A DNA stretch of 49,472 nucleotides from SIG710 sp045587665 (GCA_045587665.1 JAZNCT010000073.1:1-49472); one strand, 5' to 3'; numbered from the stretch's first letter, positions 1-7,485 are shown. Made by a program: numbers and translations. The notes: generated by a model not told the origin, from the sequence alone.

Positions 1-19
1 GAAAGGATCTTTGCTTCAT
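1..19 (-). CDS. potB: Start of spermidine/putrescine permease PotB (partial)
   Basis: Only the first six codons lie inside the window: an ATG at 17-19 on the minus strand, reading M-K-Q-R-S-F and running off the left edge. A GGAGG-type ribosome binding site sits a few bases upstream, inside the last codons of potA, as expected for a translationally coupled permease gene. The identity is inferred from the usual potA-potB-potC-potD order and a basic start like that of PotB proteins; six residues cannot prove it. Confidence 0.5.
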
Positions 20-21
20 TC

Positions 22-1152
22 TCATTCCTCCTCTGTATTGACCGAAAGCTCCTCAAGCTCATCGCTGAAGGAAGAATAATCTCCAAACTGATCGGAATAT
101 TTGGACTTTTTCATAACATGGATAGCATCGGGCTCAATATAAAGACCTATATGCTCGTCCTGAGCAACAAAATCTGTTGTCTGTATCATCCATTTAAAGC
201 CGCCGATATCAACAATTATCTCATAGTGAACGCCCTTGAAGGTAACGCTTGTTACAACCCCGGAAAGCATACCCTTTTCCACGGGAACAACGTCAACATC
301 CTCGGGTCTTACAACGATGTCAACAGCCTCGCCCTTTTCAAATCCCTTATCAAGGCAGTCAAAGGTCTGATTTGAAAATCTCGCCTTAAAATCATCAAGC
401 ATAACACCGTCAAGAATGTTACTCTCCCCAATAAAGTCGGCAACAAAAGCGTTGACAGGCTCATTATAAATATCGGTTGGAGTTCCGATCTGCTGTATAA
501 CGCCCTCATTCATAACCACTATAACATCTGACATAGAGAGAGCCTCTTCCTGATCGTGGGTTACATATATAAAGGTGATGCCGGTTTGAACCTGAATGTT
601 TTTAAGCTCGTTCTGCATATCCTTACGCAGCTTCAGGTCAAGTGCGCCCAGTGGCTCGTCAAGGAGAAGCACACGAGGCTTGTTTATAAGAGCTCTTGCA
701 ATAGCAACTCTCTGCTGCTGACCGCCCGAAAGCGACTCAACATTTCTGCGCTCAAAGCCGGAAAGATTCACCATTCTCAGCATATCCTTAACCCTGCGGC
801 TGATCTCCTCTTCCTTCAGCTTTTTGCCAAGGCGAAGACCAAATGCAACATTCTCATATACATTGAGGTGCGGAAAAAGCGCATACTTCTGAAAAACTGT
901 ATTGACCTGCCTTTTATAAGGAGGCAGATCGTTAATTTTTGCACCTTCAAAAAACACCTCTCCCGAATCGGGCGTTTCAAAGCCTGCGATAATGCGCAGA
1001 GTTGTAGTCTTTCCGCATCCCGAAGGGCCAAGAAAGGTTACAAATTCTTTATCGTGAATATCAAGGTCGATACCGTCAAGAACGGTTTCTCCGTCATATG
1101 ATTTTGAAATATTTTTAAGTTCAATAATTCTGCCGGCATTAGGTATAGTCAA
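22..1152 (-). CDS. potA: Spermidine/putrescine ABC transporter ATP-binding protein PotA
   Basis: Cytoplasmic ATPase that energises polyamine import. The 376-residue protein has all ABC elements in order: Walker A GPSGCGKTT (42-50), Q-loop Q88, signature LSGGQQQ (141-147), Walker B VLLLDE (161-166) and the switch His in YVTHD (H199). A beta-rich C-terminal part (about 285-355, with VVRPEDVDV) fits the TOBE domain of PotA-type ATPases, and the length is normal for PotA. The start is TTG at 1152, about 10 nt after a GGAGG; no better in-frame start is visible. The gene overlaps the signals of the next gene (potB) at the left edge, so the permease and binding protein probably follow outside the window. 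Other sugar or Fe ABC ATPases are close relatives; the PotA call rests on overall similarity and the downstream start. Confidence 0.9.
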   Translation of the reverse strand: MTIPNAGRIIELKNISKSYDGETVLDGIDLDIHDKEFVTFLGPSGCGKTTTLRIIAGFETPDSGEVFFEGAKINDLPPYKRQVNTVFQKYALFPHLNVYENVAFGLRLGKKLKEEEISRRVKDMLRMVNLSGFERRNVESLSGGQQQRVAIARALINKPRVLLLDEPLGALDLKLRKDMQNELKNIQVQTGITFIYVTHDQEEALSMSDVIVVMNEGVIQQIGTPTDIYNEPVNAFVADFIGESNILDGVMLDDFKARFSNQTFDCLDKGFEKGEAVDIVVRPEDVDVVPVEKGMLSGVVTSVTFKGVHYEIIVDIGGFKWMIQTTDFVAQDEHIGLYIEPDAIHVMKKSKYSDQFGDYSSFSDELEELSVNTEEE

Positions 1153-1219
1153 CTCAGTAAAACCTCCAAATAAAAGAAAATAAAATGTTTAAGAAAACAA
1201 TAACCCATTCTGATGATAT

Positions 1220-1248
1220 ATTGTAGCAGAGATTGACATAAAATGCAA
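1220..1248 (-). promoter_or_regulatory. Promoter of potA
   Basis: On the minus strand, TTGCAT (1243-1248), a 17 bp spacer and TACAAT (1220-1225) lie about 70 bp upstream of potA. It occupies the 343 bp AT-rich gap between potA and the TraX gene; apart from this promoter and the opposing one at 1444-1472 I see nothing in that gap. Confidence 0.6.
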
Positions 1249-1443
1249 TATATTTTTCAAAAAAAATCTAATTATTATGAAAAATATTGGATTAAATGAG
1301 ATTTTTCGTGTTTTTTTACAGATTAACACCACAAATTCTTCCATATACTCAATTATTCTCGTTTATCCTCACTTTTTCTCAAAAAAACATCCCACAGCTT
1401 TCTTATTTGTTTCAACAGCTGTTTTACAAAAAATCAATGCTTA

Positions 1444-1472
1444 TTGACTTTTTTCGTCAAAAGATTTATAAT
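1444..1472 (+). promoter_or_regulatory. Promoter of the TraX-like gene
   Basis: TTGACT (1444-1449), 17 bp, TATAAT (1467-1472), ending 23 bp before the TTG start. The -35 box is half of the short palindrome TTGAC-N7-GTCAA (1444-1460), a possible regulator site. Confidence 0.65.
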
Positions 1473-1495
1473 AATCGAGAAAGGGGGCGGCAGAT

Positions 1496-2245
1496 TTGGA
1501 GAATATTCAGACAAAAATTTTTTTTCTGAGCGGAAATGCACTTAAATTTATTGCTGCACTCTCAATGCTTGCAGATCACATCGGCATGATATTTTTTCCG
1601 AATATTCAGATTTTCAGAATAATAGGCAGGCTTGCCTTTCCCATATTTGCATTTATGATAGCCGAGGGCTGCAGATATACAAAAAACAAAGCTCGATATT
1701 TTTTCACAGTGTTTGTGCTTGGCATTATCTGCCAAACTGCATATTTCCTTTACAACGGCGATACATATATGAACGTCCTGATAACCTTTTCGCTTTCAAT
1801 AATAGCTGTTTACTCTCTCCAGAATTTCAAAAACACCGTTTTTTCAGAAAACCGCACGGTCGTTAAGTGCATTGCATCTGCACTGGTGCTTTTTACAACG
1901 GTTTTAGCCATACTGATATTAAATATAATTTTTGAGATCGACTATGGATTTTTCGGATGTATGCTTGCATTTTTAGTCTCACTGTTTCATATGCCAGAAG
2001 GAGCACCGAAAAATCTAAAAAAGCTTGACACCCTCCCCTGCCGCCTTTTGATGCTTTTAATAGGACTTGTTCTTATTGCATTGGGCTCCGGAAAAAATCA
2101 GCCATTCGCATTAATGTCGCTTCCAATTCTTCTTTGCTATTCCGGAAAGCGCGGAAGGCTTAAAACAAAATATTTTTTCTATATCTTCTACCCGCTTCAT
2201 CTTGCTCTGCTTCAGGGCATTGCAATTATAATCGAACTAATGTAA
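1496..2245 (+). CDS. TraX family membrane protein
   Basis: A polytopic protein of 249 residues with about seven hydrophobic segments. The N-terminal part (LKFIAALSMLADHIGMIFF, then IIGRLAFPIFAFMIAEG) has the arrangement typical of the TraX family, which is related to membrane acyltransferases and named after the F-plasmid pilin N-acetylation protein. In Clostridia TraX homologues are chromosomal orphans of unknown substrate; an acyl transfer reaction on a surface polymer or protein is an inference from the family only. The start is TTG at 1496, preceded by a GAAAGGGGG ribosome binding site. It is a single-gene unit with its own promoter and a hairpin terminator shared with the convergent gene. 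Confidence 0.8.
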   Translation: MENIQTKIFFLSGNALKFIAALSMLADHIGMIFFPNIQIFRIIGRLAFPIFAFMIAEGCRYTKNKARYFFTVFVLGIICQTAYFLYNGDTYMNVLITFSLSIIAVYSLQNFKNTVFSENRTVVKCIASALVLFTTVLAILILNIIFEIDYGFFGCMLAFLVSLFHMPEGAPKNLKKLDTLPCRLLMLLIGLVLIALGSGKNQPFALMSLPILLCYSGKRGRLKTKYFFYIFYPLHLALLQGIAIIIELM

Positions 2246-2288
2246 AAGCATCCGCCGGCTTATAAAAATGAGCAAGCGGATGCTTTTT
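2244..2288. terminator. Bidirectional hairpin terminator
   Basis: Arms AAAAGCATCCGC (2244-2255) and GCGGATGCTTTT (2276-2287) pair perfectly over 12 bp, with A/T tracts on both outer sides. It separates the convergent TraX-like gene and the CPBP gene and overlaps the stop codon of the former. Confidence 0.85.
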
Positions 2289-2293
2289 ATATT

Positions 2294-3028
2294 TCAATCT
2301 TCACCTTTCCTTTTCATGGAAAGTGCAATAAACAACCCATATGTGCCGGTAACCAAAGTAAGAAACACACAGGTGAGCACTCTCAATGCAATAGTTTTGG
2401 GTTCACAGGAAAAAACGCTGAGTGCATTGAAAACGCCGTGAGCTGCAATGCAAAAGACGAGACTGTTTGTTTTTAAATAAATCATAACAAACATAAAACC
2501 TGCCGCTGTGGCATAGATCACCTGCATAAGATTTGGAAGAAGCTGAGCCCCCGAGCCGTTGATAAGATTTATGATATGCCCCATTCCAAAGGTAAGGCTT
2601 GAAACCAAAACCGCCCACCTGAGATCATCTTTACGCATTGCATTGAACAAAAGCCCCCTGAAGATCACCTCTTCTAAAAAGCCAACACAAAACATAGTGA
2701 AAATATATAAAAGAGTTTCCACCACTCCATATCTAAGGCAAAAACCGCCCCAAATATTTGCCGCCATCATACAAAGAAGAGGTATGTAATAAAGCATCTC
2801 CCCTGCCGAAGAGCTAGGCCTGCAAAGTCCATATTCCCTTAGCAATCCGTTGTTTTTAAGGAAGGCAAACAGCAAAACCGAAAGAACAAGCCCCACAAGC
2901 ATCGAAAAGGATTTTTGAAGTCCTGCCATTTCAGAGAGCCTGTCGCCTGCCGACATCAGAACACAATAAGAAATGATCCAAAAAACAGAGAACCAAACTT
3001 GGCTTTTTGCATAAAGTTTTTTAAGCAT
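2294..3028 (-). CDS. CPBP family intramembrane glutamic endopeptidase
   Basis: An integral membrane protein of 244 residues with about eight hydrophobic segments and the three motifs of the CPBP (Abi/CAAX-protease) family: EEVIFR (E119, E120, R124), FGMGH (H151) and AAHGVFNAL (H197). Members are intramembrane proteases (Rce1 type in eukaryotes); bacterial ones are tied to bacteriocin self-immunity or surface-protein maturation, but the substrate here is unknown. I choose ATG at 3028 because a GGGGTG lies 4 nt upstream; an ATG four codons earlier (3040) has this GGGG inside it. It lies 45 bp downstream of the nitroreductase gene on the same strand and may be read with it and the VanZ-like gene, although a TATAAT just ahead of the gene could act on its own. 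Confidence 0.87.
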   Translation of the reverse strand: MLKKLYAKSQVWFSVFWIISYCVLMSAGDRLSEMAGLQKSFSMLVGLVLSVLLFAFLKNNGLLREYGLCRPSSSAGEMLYYIPLLCMMAANIWGGFCLRYGVVETLLYIFTMFCVGFLEEVIFRGLLFNAMRKDDLRWAVLVSSLTFGMGHIINLINGSGAQLLPNLMQVIYATAAGFMFVMIYLKTNSLVFCIAAHGVFNALSVFSCEPKTIALRVLTCVFLTLVTGTYGLFIALSMKRKGED

Positions 3029-3073
3029 TCTACACCCCATATTATAACTCAGCTAAGTATAATTTTTTATATT

Positions 3074-3616
3074 TTAAGGCTCATAAGTATCCATAATGTC
3101 AACAAGCTCCTCTATAGCTTTGCGTTTCTTCTCTCGAAGAGCATCGCCCTCTTTAGCATACCCAATAGTAATAACAAGCCTGACCGCACCCTCAAGACCG
3201 CATATCTTTCGCAATTCGCTATCGTCAAGCCAGCCCAGAATACAAGATCCAAGTCCGTTAGCCGTTGCTTCTGCGGTTATATAAGCAGAGAGTATTCCAA
3301 TGTCGATAGAACGATAATCGTTGCCTTTCACCTTTGCCCCAAGTGCCGCAGATGCCACATAGGGTTTTTCTGAAATAACCATAAGAACAGGCGCATCCGT
3401 GGCGAATTTATTCATTCCCATACCCTGGGTGGCTCTGGCAACTTTTTTCGCAGCATCGCCTTTGCAAACCGTTATGTGATAGGGCTGACCGTTGCAGGCA
3501 GAGGGTGCCAGACGGGCTGTGGCGATTATTCTATCAAGCTTTTCCTTTTCCACGCATCGTTCTCTGTCATAGCTTCGGCAAGACTGCCTATTTAAAGCAA
3601 TTTCGGTAAAATTCAT
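3074..3616 (-). CDS. Nitroreductase family protein
   Basis: Cytoplasmic FMN-dependent oxidoreductase of the NfsB/FRP superfamily, 180 residues. Seen: the N-terminal RQSCRSY signature (10-16) that contacts the FMN phosphate, an APSACNGQPY segment, and the C-terminal LVITIGYAKEG segment typical of the family. The family reduces nitro-compounds, quinones or flavins with NAD(P)H; the physiological substrate cannot be told. A longer reading frame exists to 3676, but the ATG at 3616 has a proper AGGAG ribosome binding site and gives the family N-terminus. It starts 1 bp after the stop of the VanZ-like gene, so the two are probably co-transcribed. Confidence 0.9.
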   Translation of the reverse strand: MNFTEIALNRQSCRSYDRERCVEKEKLDRIIATARLAPSACNGQPYHITVCKGDAAKKVARATQGMGMNKFATDAPVLMVISEKPYVASAALGAKVKGNDYRSIDIGILSAYITAEATANGLGSCILGWLDDSELRKICGLEGAVRLVITIGYAKEGDALREKKRKAIEELVDIMDTYEP

Positions 3617-3617
3617 A

Positions 3618-4172
3618 CTATTTTCTCCTGTTTTTAATATTTTTTGTGATAAGCTTCGTAAAAAGATAGATCCCATAACCTATCATAAAGCCCAGAGAGT
3701 TTAATATCAGATCATCAATGTCACTGACTCGGTCATAAAACGGAAGCTGAAGTATTTCGATAAAAAGCGAAACTCCAAAGCCTGCGGCAATCACCTTTTT
3801 ATGTGTGTCAAGCCCCCTAAAAACAGCAGGCCAGATAATGCCGAGAGGAATAAACATTGCAGTGTTGCCGATAAGGTTGAGCAATGCTTCCGAAAACTTT
3901 GGATAATCTAAAAGATATATAAAAGGAATCAGATTTATGCGAAGGGGAAACAGTCTTGAAACATCAAACACAAGCGGTTGTATCTGCCCCTCCACCTTTG
4001 AAAAAGGAAAAAAGGTAAATCTCGCCACAACTATGAGGCAAATATATACAAGCATCAGCTTTGCTTCCCGCCCCATTTTCACCTGTCTGTTTGCAAACCA
4101 CACGCAGGCACGCATAAATATCCAGATTACGCTTATGAAAATAACAAAAGCGGGATAGGTGATCTCCACCAT
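3618..4172 (-). CDS. VanZ-like family membrane protein
   Basis: A membrane protein of 184 residues with four to five predicted helices. The pattern of a conserved loop (NLIPF), then LLNLIGNTAMFIPLGI, and SLFIEILQLP with SDIDDLILNSLG near the end is characteristic of VanZ-like proteins. VanZ confers low-level teicoplanin resistance in enterococci; chromosomal homologues in Clostridia are common and mostly uncharacterised, so no resistance claim is made. The start at 4172 has an ATAGGAGGAAT ribosome binding site. First gene of a probable operon with the nitroreductase (1 bp gap). Confidence 0.9.
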   Translation of the reverse strand: MVEITYPAFVIFISVIWIFMRACVWFANRQVKMGREAKLMLVYICLIVVARFTFFPFSKVEGQIQPLVFDVSRLFPLRINLIPFIYLLDYPKFSEALLNLIGNTAMFIPLGIIWPAVFRGLDTHKKVIAAGFGVSLFIEILQLPFYDRVSDIDDLILNSLGFMIGYGIYLFTKLITKNIKNRRK

Positions 4173-4208
4173 ATTATCTTTATTCCTCCTATCTTTTAAC
4201 TTTATTAC

Positions 4209-4237
4209 ATTTTATCACCTTTTTGGGAAAATGGCAA
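4209..4237 (-). promoter_or_regulatory. Promoter of the VanZ-like / nitroreductase operon
   Basis: Minus strand TTGCCA (4232-4237), 17 bp spacer, TAAAAT (4209-4214), 37 bp upstream of the VanZ-like start codon. Confidence 0.6.
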
Positions 4238-4348
4238 GCGGTTTTAAAACAAAGAACAAATAAAGTATAATGATACAAATTGTCCAAAGTATAATCCTTA
4301 GCTCTCCTGCATATACTTTTCTAAAGCTTATATCAGGAGGGTGAATCT

Positions 4349-4873
4349 ATGAAGCGTTCCATAGGTCTTTGGCAGTTGTTCGGCTTTGCATTTACAGCTC
4401 TTTTGGGAACTTTACTGCATTTTTTATACGATTGGCTCGGCCAGGCAACTTGGGTAGCCCCATTTTCGGGTGTAAATGAATCCACCTGGGAACATATGAA
4501 GCTGCTTTTCTGGCCAATGTTTATCTATGCCATAATAGAAAGCTTTTTGTTTCGTGACCGAAAAGACTTTTGGTGCATAAAGCTTCGGGGCATACTGCTT
4601 GGAGAACTGATGATACCCGTTTTGTTTTACACATATAACGGTGTGATAGGCACTTCTCCGGACTTTATAAACATTGCCATATTCTTTATTTCAGCGGCAA
4701 TTGCATATATCTTTGAGACAAAAAAATTCAATGATGAAACGATAGTGTGCAGATCGCAAAAGGCAGCATTCGGAGTTCTTTTGGGAGTGGCAGTGCTGTT
4801 TGTAGTTTTCACATTTATAACCCCCGAAATAGGGATCTTTAAAGATCCTCTCACGGGCAGCTACGGCATATAA
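4349..4873 (+). CDS. DUF6512-like membrane protein
   Basis: A small integral membrane protein of 174 residues with about five hydrophobic helices. It contains the polar stretch GVNESTWEHMKLLFWP (about residues 50-65), which I associate with the DUF6512 family of Firmicutes membrane proteins; the function is unknown. Start ATG at 4349 follows a TCAGGAGGGTGAATCT ribosome binding site. Two identical AAAGTATAAT boxes (4262-4271 and 4286-4295) lie upstream; one may serve as a -10 but neither has a good -35. The gene stands alone, convergent with the kinase gene. Confidence 0.7.
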   Translation: MKRSIGLWQLFGFAFTALLGTLLHFLYDWLGQATWVAPFSGVNESTWEHMKLLFWPMFIYAIIESFLFRDRKDFWCIKLRGILLGELMIPVLFYTYNGVIGTSPDFINIAIFFISAAIAYIFETKKFNDETIVCRSQKAAFGVLLGVAVLFVVFTFITPEIGIFKDPLTGSYGI

Positions 4874-4874
4874 G

Positions 4875-4902
4875 AAAAAGGCCTTTGCCATACTGCAAAG
4901 GC
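4875..4902 (-). terminator. Intrinsic terminator of the kinase operon
   Basis: Read on the minus strand, GCCTTTGC (4895-4902) and GCAAAGGC (4881-4888) form an 8 bp stem with a 6 nt loop followed by a short U run (4875-4879). It lies 6 bp beyond the stop of the kinase gene. Confidence 0.75.
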
Positions 4903-4908
4903 GCTCTC

Positions 4909-5985
4909 CTATATTATTGTCCCATCATTTGATATCTCAATGCAGATATTACACCTATCTCTTATTGCAGTTTCAGAAAAATACGCATTTTCAAGAGGTA
5001 TCCATTCCTCAAAAAAACGTTTTGCAAACATAGGAGTGTTTCTCTTTAATATCCGCTCCTTCTGATATTCTTCTCCAATATCCAAAAACACCGAAAGATC
5101 ATAAAAATCCGCAAGCACGGGGTGCATTGAATATGCCCCCTCAACAACTGTCAAGGGCTTTGATGCGATCTCCAAAGGAGGCATCAGCTGCTGCTTCTCG
5201 CAATCAAATCTCCTGTAAAGAATTTTTTTGTTTTGGGATAGCGGAAGCATAACCTCCTGCAAAAGACGTTCCCGGTCAACATTTCCGCCAATTTCCGAGA
5301 ACCGCTCAGGTGTTCTCTGCTCCGGACGCAAAAAGAAATCATCCATATGGAGCACGGTGCAATCATAAAGCTTTTGAAGAAGCTGTGCCAGGGTTGTTTT
5401 GCCGCTTGCACTGCCCCCCTCTATGGCAAGAATAAGCCTGCCTTTCTTCAGCCTCTTGTCTATCTCTGAAAACAGAGGTAAAAATCTCACAAATTGATCT
5501 GATATGACCCTATATGAGGGTCTGTAAGCTAAACGAAATTCAGAGGAATGATGAAGCGAAGGATAGCCCTGCGCACGCCAGGAATCAAGCGTGGTATTAA
5601 ATTCTTTTTCATCAAACGGAAGCTCTCCGAGAGAGACAAGCTCGTTTACAACATCAAGCTTTTTCTCCAAAGCTTCTCTCCCGGTTTTCTCTGTTTTTGC
5701 CGAGAGAAAAAACAGTTTTCCAAGTGTGGCGGGATCTATTCCCCTATCAAGCCAGCCAAGATGAACCCTGCTGTATGCGCCGTCAAGCTTCTCCGAAATT
5801 GCATCACTTGGTGAATCCAACGAAGCGTGCTCGCACCTGATGCGATTTATAGCATCGGCCTCTGATGATATCATATGCTCACATCCAAAGGCACTTTGAT
5901 ATAAAAATTTAAAAATATCGGATATCTGCAAAAGCGGATAGGTGTAATAGTGCCCTAACAAGAGTCTGCGTGTTTGACCACTCAT
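4909..5985 (-). CDS. Uridine kinase-like P-loop protein with an N-terminal extra domain
   Basis: Two-part cytoplasmic protein of 358 residues. The C-terminal half (about 183-358) is a P-loop kinase of the uridine kinase / phosphoribulokinase type: Walker A GGSASGKTT (190-198), the MDDFF segment (214-218) that usually carries the nucleoside-binding Asp, a GGNVDRERL loop and an ERILKR lid segment (near 310). The N-terminal 170 residues (rich in Leu, Glu and Tyr, with GHYYTYPLLQ and FGCEHM) match no domain I can name. The likely reaction is ATP-dependent phosphorylation of a small hydroxylated substrate, possibly a nucleoside, but uridine itself is not proven. The gene begins 1 bp after the stop of the upstream membrane protein gene, hence co-translation. 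Confidence 0.72.
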   Translation of the reverse strand: MSGQTRRLLLGHYYTYPLLQISDIFKFLYQSAFGCEHMISSEADAINRIRCEHASLDSPSDAISEKLDGAYSRVHLGWLDRGIDPATLGKLFFLSAKTEKTGREALEKKLDVVNELVSLGELPFDEKEFNTTLDSWRAQGYPSLHHSSEFRLAYRPSYRVISDQFVRFLPLFSEIDKRLKKGRLILAIEGGSASGKTTLAQLLQKLYDCTVLHMDDFFLRPEQRTPERFSEIGGNVDRERLLQEVMLPLSQNKKILYRRFDCEKQQLMPPLEIASKPLTVVEGAYSMHPVLADFYDLSVFLDIGEEYQKERILKRNTPMFAKRFFEEWIPLENAYFSETAIRDRCNICIEISNDGTII

Positions 5986-5986
5986 A

Positions 5987-6583
5987 TTATTCCACCACCT
6001 GCTTGCATACCCTTTCTATAATGTTCCAAGCATCAATATCATTTGTCACAACAGGTATACAAAAGGACATATCGCTTTTCTTTAGCCAATACGCATCTTT
6101 AAATCCGCTTTGCGTTTCAAGCTTCTCCGATATCAAAGAGCATTGTTCGTTTGGCAAAACATAATGCTCCTCATAGTTAAAATTGAGCTCAAAAAGATCT
6201 ATCCGATAAACAGAAATTTTTATATTCTCACCAAAATCGAAGCATGAAATAACATATTCCCTGCTGCGAAAAACACCGTCTTTCCCCTTTTTTATAGGCT
6301 GTTTTTTCAGCTCATATGTGGCAATCGTGCTCTTTTCATCTATTTTGATCCTATTATCTCTCAGCAGTATTCTCAGCACATCTTCAACATCGACCTCGGT
6401 TATCTTAGTTGTTTTTGAAATTGCTAAAGCGCCGACCGACATTGAAAGAAAAGCAAAGCCGATCTGCCCGCCTCCCCAAACATATACCGTTATATACAGC
6501 GAAAAGGCGGCAGCCATTATACATAATATCTCAAACACAGTCCAGCTCTTTTGATAAAAATATTTTTTTACCGTGTCTCCCAT
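5987..6583 (-). CDS. Hypothetical membrane-anchored protein
   Basis: 198 residues. Two hydrophobic helices at about 16-35 and 39-55 form a short hairpin near the N-terminus; the remaining 140 residues are a soluble, probably cytoplasmic alpha/beta domain with no motif I recognise. Start ATG at 6583 has an AGAGGAGGCGGAAT ribosome binding site and a strong promoter. It is the first gene of a two-gene unit with the kinase-like gene (1 bp gap), so the two products may act together. Confidence 0.8.
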   Translation of the reverse strand: MGDTVKKYFYQKSWTVFEILCIMAAAFSLYITVYVWGGGQIGFAFLSMSVGALAISKTTKITEVDVEDVLRILLRDNRIKIDEKSTIATYELKKQPIKKGKDGVFRSREYVISCFDFGENIKISVYRIDLFELNFNYEEHYVLPNEQCSLISEKLETQSGFKDAYWLKKSDMSFCIPVVTNDIDAWNIIERVCKQVVE

Positions 6584-6606
6584 ATTCCGCCTCCTCTTTT
6601 TATAAT

Positions 6607-6635
6607 ATTATAGCATATCGAAGCAGATCTTTCAA
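6607..6635 (-). promoter_or_regulatory. Promoter of the membrane protein / kinase operon
   Basis: Minus strand TTGAAA (6630-6635), 17 bp, TATAAT (6607-6612), 24 bp from the start codon. Its -35 lies only 18 bp from the -35 of the divergent promoter at 6654-6682. Confidence 0.75.
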
Positions 6636-6653
6636 GTATATTTAAATTTTTGC

Positions 6654-6682
6654 TTGTACTGCGTAAAATTTTATGGTAAAAT
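6654..6682 (+). promoter_or_regulatory. Promoter of the YjbR remnant
   Basis: TTGTAC (6654-6659), 17 bp, TAAAAT (6677-6682), 35 bp before the ATG of the truncated gene. The promoter looks intact although the gene does not. Confidence 0.65.
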
Positions 6683-6717
6683 AGATCGAAAGATAAAACA
6701 CTGTAATGGAGATAAGT

Positions 6718-6852
6718 ATGGACAGACGCGATTTTGAAAAGCTGGTGCTTGAAAGCTTTGGCATCACCGCAGATTATCCCTTTGAAAACGACCCATTGAC
6801 TGCGGTTTTTCGCCACAGATCAAACAAAATCAATAAAAAAGCAAACCGCTGA
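6718..6852 (+). pseudogene. N-terminal remnant of an MmcQ/YjbR family gene
   Basis: A 44-codon reading frame with an ATGGAGAT ribosome binding site and its own promoter. The translation starts MDRRDFEKLVLESFGI and continues to DYPFENDPLTAVFRHRSNK, which matches the start of MmcQ/YjbR proteins (typically DYPW...YAVFRH..NRKWFALIM). Full-length members are about 110-125 residues, so this ends just after the AVFRH segment; the last residues before the stop (INKKANR) look unrelated. The sequence directly after it is the thioredoxin promoter, so the missing two thirds were probably lost by deletion. It could still be translated as a short peptide. Confidence 0.65.
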
Positions 6853-6867
6853 AAGCATCAGCAAGAT

Positions 6868-6896
6868 TTGACAATTTGCTTTTTATATGATAAAAT
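6868..6896 (+). promoter_or_regulatory. Promoter of trxA
   Basis: Consensus TTGACA (6868-6873), 17 bp spacer, TAAAAT (6891-6896), 24 bp before the start codon; it begins 16 bp after the stop of the YjbR remnant. Confidence 0.8.
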
Positions 6897-6920
6897 ACAA
6901 AAAATATCGGAGGTAAAACT

Positions 6921-7226
6921 ATGTCTGTTTTGAAACTGAAAAATGCTGATTTTGAAAACGAAATACTAAACAAAGAAGGGATAGCTCTGGTGGATTTTTA
7001 TGCCGATTGGTGCGGTCCATGCAAAATGCTTGCGCCCGTAATCGAAGAGATCGCCGCAGAAAGACCCGATGTTACCGTTGCCAAGATAAATGTTGATGAA
7101 GAGGGAGAGCTTGCCGCAAAATACGGCGTTATGAGCATACCTACACTCATCATCTTCAAAAACGGAGAAGAAAATGAGAGGATCGTCGGCTTTAAACAAA
7201 AAAGAGCTATCCTTTCTATGTTATAA
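6921..7226 (+). CDS. trxA: Thioredoxin
   Basis: Small cytoplasmic dithiol oxidoreductase that reduces protein disulfides and is recycled by thioredoxin reductase. 101 residues, the normal length. It has the active site WCGPC (30-34), the buried DFYADW segment and the cis-proline in SIPT (P74). ATG at 6921 follows a TCGGAGG ribosome binding site. No thioredoxin reductase gene lies next to it. It has its own promoter and a strong terminator, so it is a single-gene unit. Confidence 0.95.
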   Translation: MSVLKLKNADFENEILNKEGIALVDFYADWCGPCKMLAPVIEEIAAERPDVTVAKINVDEEGELAAKYGVMSIPTLIIFKNGEENERIVGFKQKRAILSML

Positions 7227-7228
7227 AA

Positions 7229-7266
7229 AACAGAGCTGAGGCATCTCAGCTCTGTTTTCTTGTTTT
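7229..7266 (+). terminator. Terminator of trxA
   Basis: AACAGAGCTGAG (7229-7240), loop GCAT, CTCAGCTCTGTT (7245-7256): a perfect 12 bp stem followed by a T-rich tail. Confidence 0.9.
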
Positions 7267-7290
7267 GCTAAATGCAAGTGAAAACCGCAC

Positions 7291-7318
7291 TTGACTAAAA
7301 AAATATATTTGTTATACT
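7291..7318 (+). promoter_or_regulatory. Promoter of the structured leader and micro-ORF
   Basis: TTGACT (7291-7296), 16 bp, TATACT (7313-7318). Transcription would start near 7325, exactly at the first arm of the folded leader described next. Confidence 0.6.
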
Positions 7319-7323
7319 AAAAG

Positions 7324-7380
7324 TGTTAGATTTTAGAAAAAACGCCTACATATAGGTCGAAAGGAAATTCTAAGGACACC
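7324..7380 (+). other. Candidate structured 5' leader RNA
   Basis: Starting at the expected transcription start, three nested pairings can be drawn: GTGT (7324-7327) with ACAC (7377-7380), TTAGAA (7334-7339) with TTCTAA (7369-7374), and an inner hairpin CCTA (7346-7349) with TAGG (7354-7357). A GAGGAAAGGAG ribosome binding site follows. I do not recognise it as a known riboswitch. It may be only a stabilising 5' structure. Confidence 0.35.
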
Positions 7381-7398
7381 GAGGAAAGGAGCACAAAA

Positions 7399-7485
7399 TT
7401 GGACAAATTACGAAAGGATGAAACCATGGATGCAATGATTTGTGAGCTGTTTTTCCACCGACAGGAAAAGGCTCTCAATGTATAA
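7399..7485 (+). pseudogene. Micro-ORF, possible N-terminal remnant of an ECF-like sigma factor
   Basis: A 28-codon frame from TTG at 7399 (AAAGGAG seven bases upstream) or 19 codons from ATG at 7426 (AAAGGA seven bases upstream). The core ICELFFHRQEKAL resembles the first helix of small ECF-type sigma factors of Clostridia (pattern ELFF.R.E.AL), after which the frame stops. With a promoter, two ribosome binding sites and a terminator, it is either a truncated gene whose expression signals survive or a genuine small peptide. The similarity is short, so the sigma-factor reading is tentative. Confidence 0.35.

Noticed and set aside
1296..1529. 77-codon frame upstream of and overlapping the TraX-like gene
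   Set aside because: Phe/Lys-rich translation of AT-rich DNA, contains the TraX promoter, no ribosome binding site.
4262..4295. Tandem AAAGTATAAT boxes as double promoter of the DUF6512-like gene
   Set aside because: Neither box has a convincing -35 at 16-18 bp, so I do not list a promoter, though one may act as an extended or weak -10.
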